Notes: generated by a model not told the origin, from the sequence alone. Counted from the stretch's first letter, positions 1-7,798 are shown. The stretch is DNA of 37,291 nt from Candidatus Ventrenecus avicola (GCA_018711945.1 DVHP01000129.1:1-37291), one strand, 5' to 3'. Made by a program: numbers and translations.

Positions 1-789
1 AACAAATATATTAAATTTGATGTGTTTAAAAAAGAAGCAGAACGTTTAGGCGCTGACTATATGGCTACAGGTCATTATGCACGTCTAGAAAATGGAAAAC
101 TACTACGAGGCAAAGACTTAAATAAAGATCAAACCTACTTTTTAGCGCAATTAACCCCAAACCAATTAAAAGATGTTTTATTTCCAGTTGGCGAATACAC
201 CAAAGAAGAAGTGAGAAAAATAGCCAAAGAAGCTGGTATTAACGTTGCAGAGAAAAAAGATTCTACTGGTATTTGTTTTATTGGAGAAAGAAATTTTCAA
301 AAATTTATCAAAAACTATTTAAAACCAAACCCTGGAGACATCATCGACATCGAAACTAAGAAAAAAATCGGCACTCATACAGGGCTTATGAACTATACAA
401 TTGGTCAACGAAGAAATGTTGGACTTTCCGGATTCCAAGAACGTCATTATGTCTGTGGAAAAAGTGTGAAGAAAAATGAGCTTTATGTAGCGTTTGGTGA
501 AGATAGCAAATATTTAATAAGCGATTCCTGTTTGCTAGAGCAAGTAAATTTAATCAGCGCGACTCACCCAACGTTTTGTACTGCGAAATTCCGTTATCGC
601 GGAGAAGACTATCCAATCCAAATAGAATACTTAGAAAACAATGAAGCCAAAGTGAGCTACCCAGAAGGTGTAAAATCTGTTACTCCTGGCCAATTCTGCG
701 TTTTCTATCTTGGGGAAGAATGTCTTGGAAGTGGCATCATTAAAGAAGTATACAAAAACAATGAACGTCTCTGGTATTTAAGCGATTAA
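1..789 (+). CDS. mnmA: tRNA-uridine 2-sulfurtransferase MnmA, 5'-truncated by the window edge
   Basis: MnmA adenylates and thiolates U34 of tRNA-Lys, -Glu and -Gln using sulfur relayed from a cysteine desulfurase. The reading frame is open from base 1, so the gene starts outside the window; about 100 N-terminal residues, including the SGGxDS pyrophosphatase loop, are missing. The remaining 262 codons hold family hallmarks: GADYMATGHYAR, KDQTYFLAQL, the second catalytic cysteine in DSTGICFIGERNF, and the C-terminal beta-barrel part ending in GSGII. The start ATG at 22 is internal and should not be used. A terminator hairpin follows directly. The identification is secure; only the 5' end is unknown. 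Confidence 0.95.
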   Translation, partial: NKYIKFDVFKKEAERLGADYMATGHYARLENGKLLRGKDLNKDQTYFLAQLTPNQLKDVLFPVGEYTKEEVRKIAKEAGINVAEKKDSTGICFIGERNFQKFIKNYLKPNPGDIIDIETKKKIGTHTGLMNYTIGQRRNVGLSGFQERHYVCGKSVKKNELYVAFGEDSKYLISDSCLLEQVNLISATHPTFCTAKFRYRGEDYPIQIEYLENNEAKVSYPEGVKSVTPGQFCVFYLGEECLGSGIIKEVYKNNERLWYLSD

Positions 790-803
790 AAACCTCTAAG
801 CGA

Positions 804-832
804 TCTAGTCTCAAAATGACTAGACTTTTTTC
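804..832 (+). terminator. Intrinsic terminator after mnmA
   Basis: Seven-base-pair stem (804-810 with 818-824, arms TCTAGTC/GACTAGA), 7-nt loop, then a run of T residues. It lies 15 nt after the mnmA stop. Confidence 0.85.
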
Positions 833-851
833 TATTTCTCTTGACTAATAC

Positions 852-881
852 TTGACATAAAAGTGTTAAGTGCATTATAAT
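852..881 (+). promoter_or_regulatory. Strong sigma-A-type promoter of the HTH gene
   Basis: Perfect -35 TTGACA (852-857) and perfect -10 TATAAT (876-881) separated by 18 nt. The start codon at 913 is preceded by a purine-rich GAGGGTAGGG ribosome-binding site. Confidence 0.85.
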
Positions 882-912
882 TAGAATGTAAATTAAAGAG
901 GGTAGGGATAAC

Positions 913-1701
913 ATGAATAAATTAAACGAATTATTGCAAGAATTAGGAATTTCTAAAGTCCGTTTAGCAAAGTATTTAGGAGTGTCAAGACAAATGGTCT
1001 ATAACTATTTAGAACTTGACGATATTAGCAAATGGCCAAAAGAAAAAAAATTACTATTATATAAATTATTTGACATTCAAGATAGCAAAGAATTAGAGAA
1101 TATTGAAGTATCCACTGACTATTTAATGAGCGTTGAAAATCGCTTAAATCAAGGATTAAAAGCTAGTATGGGAGAAGAAAGTTATCTAGATATTAAAAAC
1201 TTAAATAGAGAATCCCAAACACTTCTTTCAGATATTGTAAATTTAATGAAAGAAAAACTTAGCGACGAACGCAAAAAAGAAGAAAATTATTATGCATTCT
1301 TATATCTATATCATATGCTTCAATCAATGTCTAATGTTCCTGAAATCAAGTATATTTTTGGCTATATGTCAAAAATCACAGGCTTTACGGATCCAGACGA
1401 CTTTAAATTTAATGAAGATAAACAATTCATTTTTGAAAGTATTTTGTTTTCCGCCTTAACACTTTATAACAATGGGGGAGCATCTCGTAGCAAATTAGCT
1501 GAGTCTCATCGCCGCTTTGCCCAAGAAATTGAGCAAAAAAAAGAAGAAAAATTAGGCAGAACTCAACAATTATTTTCTATTAAAGATCAAGCCTTAAAAG
1601 AACTTGGATATACAGAACTAAATACACAAAATGCTGAGGAAGTCATCGAAAAGATTGCTGAAATCGAATCACGTGGTTCAATCATTGTAAATGAGGATTA
1701 A
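913..1701 (+). CDS. XRE-like helix-turn-helix regulator
   Basis: 262-residue protein with an N-terminal helix-turn-helix at about residues 8-35 (LGISKVRLAKYLGVSRQMVY), like Cro/CI-type DNA-binding domains. The rest is predicted helical and charged, with no enzymatic motif I recognise; the C-terminal 60 residues could be a coiled oligomerisation segment. It is transcribed alone, from a near-consensus promoter and between two terminators, so it is probably a free-standing regulator. Its targets cannot be read from the sequence. A DNA-binding role is well supported; the signal it senses is unknown. Confidence 0.75.
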   Translation: MNKLNELLQELGISKVRLAKYLGVSRQMVYNYLELDDISKWPKEKKLLLYKLFDIQDSKELENIEVSTDYLMSVENRLNQGLKASMGEESYLDIKNLNRESQTLLSDIVNLMKEKLSDERKKEENYYAFLYLYHMLQSMSNVPEIKYIFGYMSKITGFTDPDDFKFNEDKQFIFESILFSALTLYNNGGASRSKLAESHRRFAQEIEQKKEEKLGRTQQLFSIKDQALKELGYTELNTQNAEEVIEKIAEIESRGSIIVNED

Positions 1702-1713
1702 AAAAATAGACAA

Positions 1714-1753
1714 CTCCCCTATCAATACGAATTTTGAAGTAGGGGAGCTTTTT
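1714..1753 (+). terminator. Intrinsic terminator after the HTH gene
   Basis: CTCCCCTA (1714-1721) pairs perfectly with TAGGGGAG (1740-1747), with a long loop that can itself pair weakly (TCAA/TTGA). A T-rich tract (1749-1755) follows. Confidence 0.85.
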
Positions 1754-1787
1754 TTGATTCTTTACCTTTCATATATGATCTCTCTAA

Positions 1788-1835
1788 TTTGCATCGAAAT
1801 ATTTTTAAATGACCAGTTGTTCATCTCGATGCAAA
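1788..1835. repeat. Perfect 10-bp inverted repeat between convergent genes
   Basis: TTTGCATCGA at 1788-1797 is the exact reverse complement of TCGATGCAAA at 1826-1835, with 28 nt between. No T-run follows on either strand, so it does not look like a terminator. It could be a protein-binding site or an RNA hairpin in a 3' region. Confidence 0.5.
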
Positions 1836-1885
1836 ATAAAATATACAGACACCCATAGTTAATGAAAAACTTATCAATAAATCAA

Positions 1886-2080
1886 TTAAAAAAAAATAAG
1901 AAATGATAGCCATGCAGAAATAAATGCCAATAAAATACCAAATAATAAACAATATATGAAATCGTAAAAGAAATAAATAATCAAAAAATATAACAATAAA
2001 ACAAACATATAATATATAAATATAATCTCGCTTTGCTTTAAAATATTTATCCCATAATAGATATTATGTAAACTAAGCAA
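1886..2080 (-). pseudogene. Hydrophobic C-terminal part of a probably frameshifted membrane protein
   Basis: A 64-codon frame rich in Phe, Ile, Leu and Tyr with two likely membrane segments. Its only start is a TTG without a ribosome-binding site inside the preceding gene. Reading through one extra T in the seven-T homopolymer near 2083-2089 would fuse it in frame to the upstream gene, giving a protein of about 212 residues with four or so membrane segments. I therefore treat it as the displaced C-terminus of the 2047-2529 gene, not as an independent gene. A separate small membrane protein remains possible. Confidence 0.5.
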
Positions 2081-2529
2081 AAAAAGAACAATGAATCCAT
2101 GCTAGAATTTATAAGCCAATTAATAATCCAACCAACAAATATTAACAAAATAATACCCACAATCCTATTATTTTCTGACAACACATAAGTTAAAACACTA
2201 ACAATCAAAGCAATTAAGGATAATCCTATAGATAATACATTTATTCTAGAACTCGATTCATATCTATTTTGTTCTATGTAAATACTTTTTAAATATCTTA
2301 ATTCTAATGGAGATAAAACCAATGTGTTTTGAGTTTTCTTTTTTGTTTTTAGATTTATAGTTTTTCTGTATGCTTGCAATTCTTTTACAACTTCTGTTAA
2401 TGCTTCTTTATCCTCAAACTCCTCATAAGAAAATTCTTTTCTGAAATTTAAATCATATTCTTGAAAGATGTAATCTAAAATCTTATATATTCTTCCGTGA
2501 TTAAACTGTAGCTTTTCAAATTTAAACAT
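2047..2529 (-). CDS. Hypothetical membrane protein, probably frameshifted at its 3' end
   Basis: About 100 charged, soluble N-terminal residues are followed by two hydrophobic segments near residues 97-117 and 124-141. I do not recognise a family. The start at 2529 (protein begins MFKFEKLQF) is chosen because GGAG lies 8 nt upstream; a GTG three codons earlier abuts the GGAG and is too close. The frame stops shortly after a poly-T tract, where a second hydrophobic frame continues. This suggests an indel in the homopolymer, either real or a sequencing or assembly error. It lies 40 nt downstream of the ZIP gene on the same strand and may be co-transcribed with it. Confidence 0.55.
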   Translation of the reverse strand: MFKFEKLQFNHGRIYKILDYIFQEYDLNFRKEFSYEEFEDKEALTEVVKELQAYRKTINLKTKKKTQNTLVLSPLELRYLKSIYIEQNRYESSSRINVLSIGLSLIALIVSVLTYVLSENNRIVGIILLIFVGWIINWLINSSMDSLFFFCLVYIISIMG

Positions 2530-2569
2530 ACTTCTCACTCCTTGTATGTGTAATTATAACAAAAAAAAA

Positions 2570-3325
2570 TTAAAATACAAAATGGTTAATTAAGAGAAGC
2601 ACTATCCCTACTCCACTCCCAATCAAAATAAACTTATTTTCATAATACTTTAAGGCCTTAGGTAACAACTCATGAATCGATAAAGTAATCATAATTCCTG
2701 CCACAAAAATTAAGATAAAACTAATCATGGTATCTGTGATAAGGTTTCTTAAAAAAATAAAGGCTAGGATTGCCCCAAGAGGTTCTGCAAGACCAGATAG
2801 AAGTGTTTTTTTGATTGCCTCTTTCTTAGAACCAGTAGCATAATAAATTGGTACTGCAATACTAATTCCCTCTGGAATGTTATGAAGCATAATTGCAATA
2901 CTAATTTTGATTCCTAGTTCTAAATTCTGATAACTACTTAAAAAAGTTACGATTCCTTCTGGGAAATTATGGAGCATTAATGCAAGCATAGATAAAATAC
3001 CTAAACGATATAAAGAAGCATCATGACTCCCCTTCTCTTCTATTTTTTTATTAATAAAATAAATAGATATGACTCCAATCATAAAAGCAAGTATTGCCAA
3101 AAATACTCCTTTAGCTAATTTAAATTCCGTTAAAATAGCGAAACTAGCATCAGGAATTAATTCCGTAATAGAAATACCTATCATAATGGTTAAAGAAAAA
3201 CTTAAACAAAAGGTAATAAATTTATTAATATTTTCCCTTTTCCATTTAAAAAAAATTACAAAAGAACCCAAAGCAGTAGATAATCCAGCAATACTAGAAA
3301 TTATAATAGGAATTAAAAAATCCAT
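2570..3325 (-). CDS. ZIP-family divalent metal transporter
   Basis: 251-residue integral membrane protein of the ZIP family, which imports Zn2+ or other divalent metals into the cytoplasm. The binuclear metal-site signatures are both present: HNFPEG at about residues 119-124 (TM4) and HNIPEG at about 148-153 (TM5). There are around eight hydrophobic segments. The start ATG at 3325 has GGGTGA just upstream; a GTG four codons earlier is the alternative. It resembles ZupT-like bacterial ZIPs, but substrate preference cannot be read from sequence. The hypothetical membrane protein follows downstream. Confidence 0.88.
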   Translation of the reverse strand: MDFLIPIIISSIAGLSTALGSFVIFFKWKRENINKFITFCLSFSLTIMIGISITELIPDASFAILTEFKLAKGVFLAILAFMIGVISIYFINKKIEEKGSHDASLYRLGILSMLALMLHNFPEGIVTFLSSYQNLELGIKISIAIMLHNIPEGISIAVPIYYATGSKKEAIKKTLLSGLAEPLGAILAFIFLRNLITDTMISFILIFVAGIMITLSIHELLPKALKYYENKFILIGSGVGIVLLLINHFVF

Positions 3326-3373
3326 AGAATCACCCACAAAATTCTATGAATCAACTATACAAAATAGAACGAT

Positions 3374-4378
3374 TTAATACTTTCTAGTCTCTTGTTTTTG
3401 TTTGGCCCGTAGATAATCTAAATAATCTTGTTCTGATATTATACTAGCCCGTAATAAATCTTCCATAGAGCATGAATAAATATCATTCGCATCCATATTC
3501 TCTAGAATCGCAGTTGTCCCTCCAGAAAAATACCAATGTTCTAATTCCTTATTTTGAAATGGTTCCCTTTTTATTTTATCAATTTTGGCATAAAGCTGTA
3601 AATCTTGAGATAATGTCGGATATTGAGTAAGATGTTCCGTAAAAAAATGTTTTTGAGGATCATGATTTGCATTATCCCAAGTAATATAAAAGAAATCAGA
3701 ATAATCAAAAATACGACTAGAATATAAAGAATGGAATCGATTAGTCTTCTTTTCTCTTTGCAGTTGTTTTTTAAAATACTTGTACTCTAAAAATAATCCT
3801 CTAATCTGTTTATAAGATTTTAATTCATTTAATAATTGAGGATAAATATAATTATAATAGTTCATAGAATTATAGTTACTAGGAAGAGAAAGTTCACGTA
3901 AAAGATTCATAAAATGATCGTTTAAAAAGCTCTTTCTCTGAATAATGGAGTATAAAAAGGTAGAGTTGCCAAGAAGACCATCTAATAGAAAATGTGCAAT
4001 GCGCTCAAATTCTAAAGCATCTTTTACTTCAATACTTTGTTTAGCTTCCCCTTTCTCTTTAAAAAGATTATGATAAACCCTGTTATGACGTTCCAGCGCT
4101 AAATCAGAAATGCTGATTCCTGGGCTTTTAAAAATACATTCATAAAACTTAAGTTCATAGGTATGATTTGCCCTTTCCCGAACCCTGGTAATATAAATAT
4201 CACAATCTTGTGCTTTTTCTGCATCAATTTTTGCAGATTCTAACACCTCTTCTCGTGTCATGTTCATGGTAAGTAAATCAATATCAGAAATGTCAGCATA
4301 TGGCGTATGAACATCATCCAGAAAAAGAGTATCTGCTTTTTTATGATAATTCACAACAAGAAAATATTTAGATTTCAT
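3374..4378 (-). CDS. Uncharacterised 334-residue soluble protein
   Basis: I do not recognise a family. The protein has no signal peptide or membrane segment. It opens with a beta-rich stretch (YFLVVNYHKKADTLFLDD) and is then mostly helical, with many Tyr, Phe, Lys and Glu residues and a lysine/arginine-rich tail. The start has a clear GGGGTGA ribosome-binding site 6 nt upstream and its own promoter (4403-4431). It ends 48 nt before the ZIP gene start on the same strand, so the two may form a transcription unit. No catalytic motif is evident. Confidence 0.65.
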   Translation of the reverse strand: MKSKYFLVVNYHKKADTLFLDDVHTPYADISDIDLLTMNMTREEVLESAKIDAEKAQDCDIYITRVRERANHTYELKFYECIFKSPGISISDLALERHNRVYHNLFKEKGEAKQSIEVKDALEFERIAHFLLDGLLGNSTFLYSIIQRKSFLNDHFMNLLRELSLPSNYNSMNYYNYIYPQLLNELKSYKQIRGLFLEYKYFKKQLQREKKTNRFHSLYSSRIFDYSDFFYITWDNANHDPQKHFFTEHLTQYPTLSQDLQLYAKIDKIKREPFQNKELEHWYFSGGTTAILENMDANDIYSCSMEDLLRASIISEQDYLDYLRAKQKQETRKY

Positions 4379-4402
4379 TATAACTCACCCCGTATATAAG
4401 GT

Positions 4403-4431
4403 ATTTTACACAATATACCAAACATTGGCAA
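4403..4431 (-). promoter_or_regulatory. Sigma-A-type promoter of the 334-residue protein
   Basis: On the minus strand: -35 TTGCCA (4431-4426), 17-nt spacer, -10 TAAAAT (4408-4403). A short palindrome (AACATT-GGC-AATGTT, 4421-4435) overlaps the -35 box and could be an operator. Confidence 0.6.
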
Positions 4432-4450
4432 TGTTTTTTTCTATTTCTTT

Positions 4451-4479
4451 GTATGGTTCTAGTCATTTTAACCATAATA
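4451..4479 (+). promoter_or_regulatory. Candidate sigma-G-type (forespore) promoter
   Basis: GTATG (4451-4455) and CATAATA (4473-4479) separated by 17 nt fit the Bacillus sigma-G consensus (GnATR, 17-18 nt, CATnnTA). The same bases can be read as a weaker sigma-A promoter (TTGTAT, 18 nt, CATAAT). The predicted start falls very close to the ribosome-binding site at 4485-4491, giving a short leader. Confidence 0.4.
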
Positions 4480-4498
4480 CTAATGGGAGGGAAAAATA

Positions 4499-4606
4499 AT
4501 GAAAAAGAATAAACAAGAAAATCGTTCTAATTCTAGACAAAACAATCAAAAGAGACAAAATTCTAGAAAAGAAGAACAAAAAAAAGAAAACAATAGAAAT
4601 TGTTAG
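4499..4606 (+). CDS. 35-aa Asn/Gln/Lys/Arg-rich small protein, possible spore-associated protein
   Basis: A complete small gene: GGGAGGG ribosome-binding site 7 nt upstream, ATG, 35 codons, TAG, then a strong terminator 3 nt later. The product (MKKNKQENRSNSRQN...NNRNC) is almost wholly Asn, Gln, Lys, Arg, Glu and Ser, with one C-terminal Cys and no hydrophobic core, so it should be disordered and basic. Such composition recalls small acid-soluble or coat-associated spore proteins, and the promoter resembles a sigma-G site. I find no diagnostic SASP motif, so that link is inference. The gene itself is well supported by its signals. Confidence 0.6.
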   Translation: MKKNKQENRSNSRQNNQKRQNSRKEEQKKENNRNC

Positions 4607-4609
4607 TTT

Positions 4610-4643
4610 AAAAAAGAATGATGGTTGTATATCATTCTTTTTT
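4610..4643. terminator. Bidirectional terminator between small ORF and xerD-like gene
   Basis: AAAAAAGAATGAT (4610-4622) pairs with ATCATTCTTTTTT (4631-4643) around an 8-nt loop. A/T tracts on both sides make it work in either direction; it overlaps the 3' end of the xerD-like gene. Confidence 0.88.
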
Positions 4644-5522
4644 ACTTCTTGGATGACTACTAAGATACTCTTCTTTCTCTCGTTCTTTAGAAACGTGCGT
4701 GTAAATTTGAGTGGTAGAAATATCACTATGGCCTAAAAGCTCTTGAATTACTCTTAAATCAGCTCCACCATTTAATAAATGAGTGGCAAAAGAATGTCTT
4801 AAAACATGAGGACTAATTTGTTTAGAAATCCCTGTAGTGATACAAATATTTTTTAATATTTTAAAGAAGCCTTGCCTAGAAATAGGAGTACCACGATTAT
4901 TTAAAAAGAGTTCTTGGTAATTTTTTCCTTTTTTTACTAACATAGGCCGATACTGGTTCAAATAAAGTTGCAAATACTTTTTACTTGTTTCATTAAAAGG
5001 AATAATTCTTTCCTTACTGCCCTTTCCTTCTACTCTAACAAAATCATTATCAAAATCCACATTAGTATAACGAAGACTTAAAAGCTCACTAACTCGCATT
5101 CCTGTAGCATATAAAAGCTCTAACATTGCCTTTGTTCGATAATCATAAGCCGTATTCAAAGGAATATTAAGAAGTTTATCTACTTCCTCATACGTTAAGT
5201 ATTCGGGGATTTTTTTAATAAGTCTCGGCATTGGAATTCCCTCACACGGATTATAATTTGTATAACCTTCATCGATGCAAAATAAATAAAAACTATTTAA
5301 AACAGTCAAATAATGTGCTTTTGTAGTTTCAGTTTTCTCTTGTTTACCCAAAAACTCTTCAATATCATTTTGCTTAATTTCAAAAATAGATTTTCCCTTT
5401 ATAAAATCCAAAAATATTTCTAAATTTTCTTCATAAGATTTTATAGTATTAGGACTTAATTTTCTTTCATATTGCAAAGTATTCAAATATTTTTTTATTT
5501 CTTCAGGATACTCTTTCTTCAT
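4632..5522 (-). CDS. xerD: XerD/XerC-type tyrosine recombinase
   Basis: 296-residue site-specific recombinase of the XerC/D type, expected to resolve chromosome dimers at dif. A SAM-like N-terminal core-binding domain spans about residues 6-85 and the catalytic domain about 108-285. All active-site residues are visible: R143 (ATGMRVSELL), K167 (GKGSK), H239 and R242 (HVLRHSFATH), H265 (LLGHSD) and nucleophile Y274 (TQIYTHV). Length is normal for Xer proteins. It is divergent from rarA with overlapping promoters. Single-recombinase systems or paralogues cannot be excluded, so the xerD rather than xerC symbol is tentative; nothing mobile is next to it. Confidence 0.85.
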   Translation of the reverse strand: MKKEYPEEIKKYLNTLQYERKLSPNTIKSYEENLEIFLDFIKGKSIFEIKQNDIEEFLGKQEKTETTKAHYLTVLNSFYLFCIDEGYTNYNPCEGIPMPRLIKKIPEYLTYEEVDKLLNIPLNTAYDYRTKAMLELLYATGMRVSELLSLRYTNVDFDNDFVRVEGKGSKERIIPFNETSKKYLQLYLNQYRPMLVKKGKNYQELFLNNRGTPISRQGFFKILKNICITTGISKQISPHVLRHSFATHLLNGGADLRVIQELLGHSDISTTQIYTHVSKEREKEEYLSSHPRSKKE

Positions 5523-5537
5523 ATACTCACCAAAACT

Positions 5538-5588
5538 AGTATAAACAGATTCAAAAAAATTGTCAAACGATAGTTTGTTTGATATAAT
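5538..5588. promoter_or_regulatory. Overlapping divergent promoters for xerD-like gene and rarA
   Basis: Plus strand (rarA): TTGTCA (5560-5565), 17 nt, TATAAT (5583-5588). Minus strand (xerD): TTGACA (5566-5561), 17 nt, TATACT (5543-5538). The two -35 boxes occupy the same bases on opposite strands. A palindrome, CAAAC-GATA-GTTTG, sits at 5564-5577 in the rarA spacer. Confidence 0.75.
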
Positions 5589-5603
5589 GTTTCTGGTGAT
5601 TCT

Positions 5604-6803
5604 ATGGAAAATTTAGCCAATATCATGCGACCTACCAAACTAGATGAAATTATTGGTCAAAGCCATCTAGTCGGACCAGATAAAGTAATTACAAACCTAG
5701 TAAACCATAACCATTTATGTTCTATGATTTTATATGGTCGCCCTGGAACAGGAAAAACATCAATTGCAAATGCTATCGTTGGCGAATCAAAAAAGCCTTA
5801 TCGCTTCCTAAACGCAACTATCAATAACAAAAGCGATTTTGATATAGCGATTGAAGAAGCAAAAATGCACGGAGATATGATTTTAATTATTGATGAAATT
5901 CATCGAATGAACAAGGATAAGCAAGACCTCCTCCTACCCCATATCGAGTCAGGCCTTATTACCTTAATTGGTCTAACAACTTCAAATCCGTACCATAAAA
6001 TTAACCCGGCTATCCGCAGTCGTGTACAAATATTTGAATTAAAAGATTTAACGAGTGAAGATATTATAATTGGCCTAAAAAGAGCAAGCGAAAAACTACC
6101 AGATATCACTGTGGATGAAGATGCGTATACCTTTATCGCAAACTCATCAAGTGGCGATGTTAGAAGTTCTATGAATTTATTAGAAACTGCTTATTATGCA
6201 TCAAAAGATTATCATATTACACTAGAGCTTTTAAAAAAAATTCATTCAAAACCAGTTTTCTTTCACGATAAAAACGAAGATGGACACTATGATGTATTGT
6301 CAGCTTTTCAAAAATCAATTCGTGGTAGCGATGTAGATGCCTCTCTCCATTACTTAGCAAGGCTCATTGAAGCCGGAGATTTAGATAGTATCTATAGAAG
6401 AATGAGCGTAATTGCCTACGAAGATATCGGCCTTGCAAATCCATCCATTGGCCCTAAAGTCATGGCAGCGATTTCCGCAAGTGAACTAGTAGGTCTTCCA
6501 GAAGCAAGAATTCCCCTAGGAACTATTGTCACAGAGATGGCTTTATCTCCAAAATCGAATTCAGCACATACGGCCCTAGATGAAGCATTAAATGATTTAC
6601 ATAAAGGAAATACAGGTAATGTTCCAAATCATATCAAAACAAATTCAAAAGATTACCTATATCCACATAACTATCCAAATTCTTATGTAAAGCAAGAATA
6701 TATGCCTGCGAACTTAAAAGGCAAAAAATATTACCATCCACGTAATAACAAATACGAAAATAATTTAAACAAATTATGGCAAGAAATGAGGAATGACAAA
6801 TGA
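5604..6803 (+). CDS. rarA: Replication-associated recombination ATPase RarA (MgsA family)
   Basis: 399-residue AAA+ ATPase of the RarA/MgsA/WRNIP1 family, which acts on stalled replication forks. Visible elements: N-terminal RPTKLDEIIGQSHLVGP motif, Walker A GRPGTGKT (residues 45-52), Walker B with DEIH (97-100), sensor region LIGLTTSNP, arginine-finger region INPAIRSR, and the C-terminal MgsA tetramerisation part (IYRRMSVIAYEDIGLANP, NDLHKG). Length is close to the usual 420. It shares 4 bp (ATGA) with the next gene, indicating translational coupling. In Bacillus, rarA also lies beside tcdA, as here. Confidence 0.95.
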   Translation: MENLANIMRPTKLDEIIGQSHLVGPDKVITNLVNHNHLCSMILYGRPGTGKTSIANAIVGESKKPYRFLNATINNKSDFDIAIEEAKMHGDMILIIDEIHRMNKDKQDLLLPHIESGLITLIGLTTSNPYHKINPAIRSRVQIFELKDLTSEDIIIGLKRASEKLPDITVDEDAYTFIANSSSGDVRSSMNLLETAYYASKDYHITLELLKKIHSKPVFFHDKNEDGHYDVLSAFQKSIRGSDVDASLHYLARLIEAGDLDSIYRRMSVIAYEDIGLANPSIGPKVMAAISASELVGLPEARIPLGTIVTEMALSPKSNSAHTALDEALNDLHKGNTGNVPNHIKTNSKDYLYPHNYPNSYVKQEYMPANLKGKKYYHPRNNKYENNLNKLWQEMRNDK

Positions 6804-7768
6804 AAATAACTTGTATTGGCTCTGGTGCTTTTAGCCTAGCCATCGTAAATTTATTAAAAGAAAAAATAGAAAATCAAATTTATGTTTGGTCTCACGATGA
6901 AAAATGGATTCAAACAAGTATCAAAAAGAAAAAAATAACGATAGAAGATATAGAAATGCCTATAAGTGATAATATCCATCTTACTGCTAGCTATGAAGAA
7001 GCCTTAACAGATACAGATGCCATTTTTATCCTAGTAAGTAGTAAATTCTTTGTCGATGTGACAAACGAACTTCAGTATTATCCACTTAAAAAGACACCAA
7101 TCTACATTGGAACAAAAGGAACACTGGATGTTTCTCCATATTTTCTAACAACGTATGCAAAGAAAACTTTAAAAGGCAAACATATTAATTATATTGCTGG
7201 TCCAAATATGGCAAAAGACTTGCTTCAAAATAGCCCTTGTGTTCTTTCTTTAACAACGAGAAAGAAAAGCGACTTTATTCTTTTAAAATTATTACTTCCT
7301 GAATTCGTAAATATAGAAAAAATAGAAGAACCAAACGTTCTAGAAATCTCTAGCGTATTAAAAAATATCTATGCAATTGGAGCAGGAATCATTTATGAGA
7401 AATATCCGTATTCTTCCACTCTTCTTTCCTACTCGGCAGAAAGTTACAAAGAATTGTCTAATTTACTATATCAAAAATTTGATTTTGAAGATACAGAACT
7501 GTGTGCGGGAATTACAGGAGACTTTTTTCTAACAACTTCCATGTTGGAATCAAGAAACTTTATGTATGGTAGAAAAAGAAGCATCAGCGCAAATGAAGGC
7601 TCAAAATACTTAAAGAAGAATACCGTGGAAGGCTATGAAAACATTGATAATATTATCTTGTATTTGGGTAGTCAAATAAAAAAATATCCAATATTAGAAG
7701 CAATTTATCTCATTTTATATAAAAACGAAAATGTAGAGATCCTATATAATATTTGTTTCAAAAAATAA
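6800..7768 (+). CDS. NAD(P)-dependent glycerol-3-phosphate dehydrogenase-like protein, divergent GpsA
   Basis: 322-residue protein with GpsA architecture: N-terminal Rossmann motif (CIGSGAFSLAI, residues 4-14) and C-terminal helical catalytic domain. GpsA reduces dihydroxyacetone phosphate to sn-glycerol-3-phosphate. Several family blocks are recognisable but altered: AGPNMAKDL (usually SGPSFAxE), SSVLKNIYAIGAGI with the catalytic lysine, and AGITGDFFLTTSMLESRNFMYG (usually AGLGDLxLTC...SRN). A second or specialised paralogue is possible. It is translationally coupled to rarA. Its product would feed phospholipid synthesis and the TagD step encoded at 21.2 kb, though no direct link is shown. 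Confidence 0.8.
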   Translation: MKITCIGSGAFSLAIVNLLKEKIENQIYVWSHDEKWIQTSIKKKKITIEDIEMPISDNIHLTASYEEALTDTDAIFILVSSKFFVDVTNELQYYPLKKTPIYIGTKGTLDVSPYFLTTYAKKTLKGKHINYIAGPNMAKDLLQNSPCVLSLTTRKKSDFILLKLLLPEFVNIEKIEEPNVLEISSVLKNIYAIGAGIIYEKYPYSSTLLSYSAESYKELSNLLYQKFDFEDTELCAGITGDFFLTTSMLESRNFMYGRKRSISANEGSKYLKKNTVEGYENIDNIILYLGSQIKKYPILEAIYLILYKNENVEILYNICFKK

Positions 7769-7798
7769 AGAATAAGAGCGAGTTTCTTATTCTTTTTC
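7761..7798. terminator. Bidirectional terminator between gpsA-like gene and tcdA
   Basis: AAAGAATAAG (7767-7776) pairs with CTTATTCTTT (7786-7795) around a 9-nt loop, flanked by A-rich and T-rich tracts. It serves the convergent gpsA-like gene and tcdA, whose stop lies within it. Confidence 0.8.

Noticed and set aside
4463-4726. 87-codon minus-strand hydrophobic frame
   Set aside because: It is antisense to the A-rich small basic gene and crosses a bidirectional terminator and the end of the xerD-like gene.
1821-5290. Similarity between TCGATGCAAAATAAA at 1826 and CGATGCAAAATAAA near 5274 as a repeated site
   Set aside because: The second copy lies in the coding sequence of the xerD-like gene and is AT-rich; two copies are not enough to claim a dispersed element.
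4632-5522. Tyrosine recombinase considered as a phage or integrative-element integrase
   Set aside because: Length and motifs are those of housekeeping Xer proteins, and there is no tRNA, attachment site or phage gene next to it.
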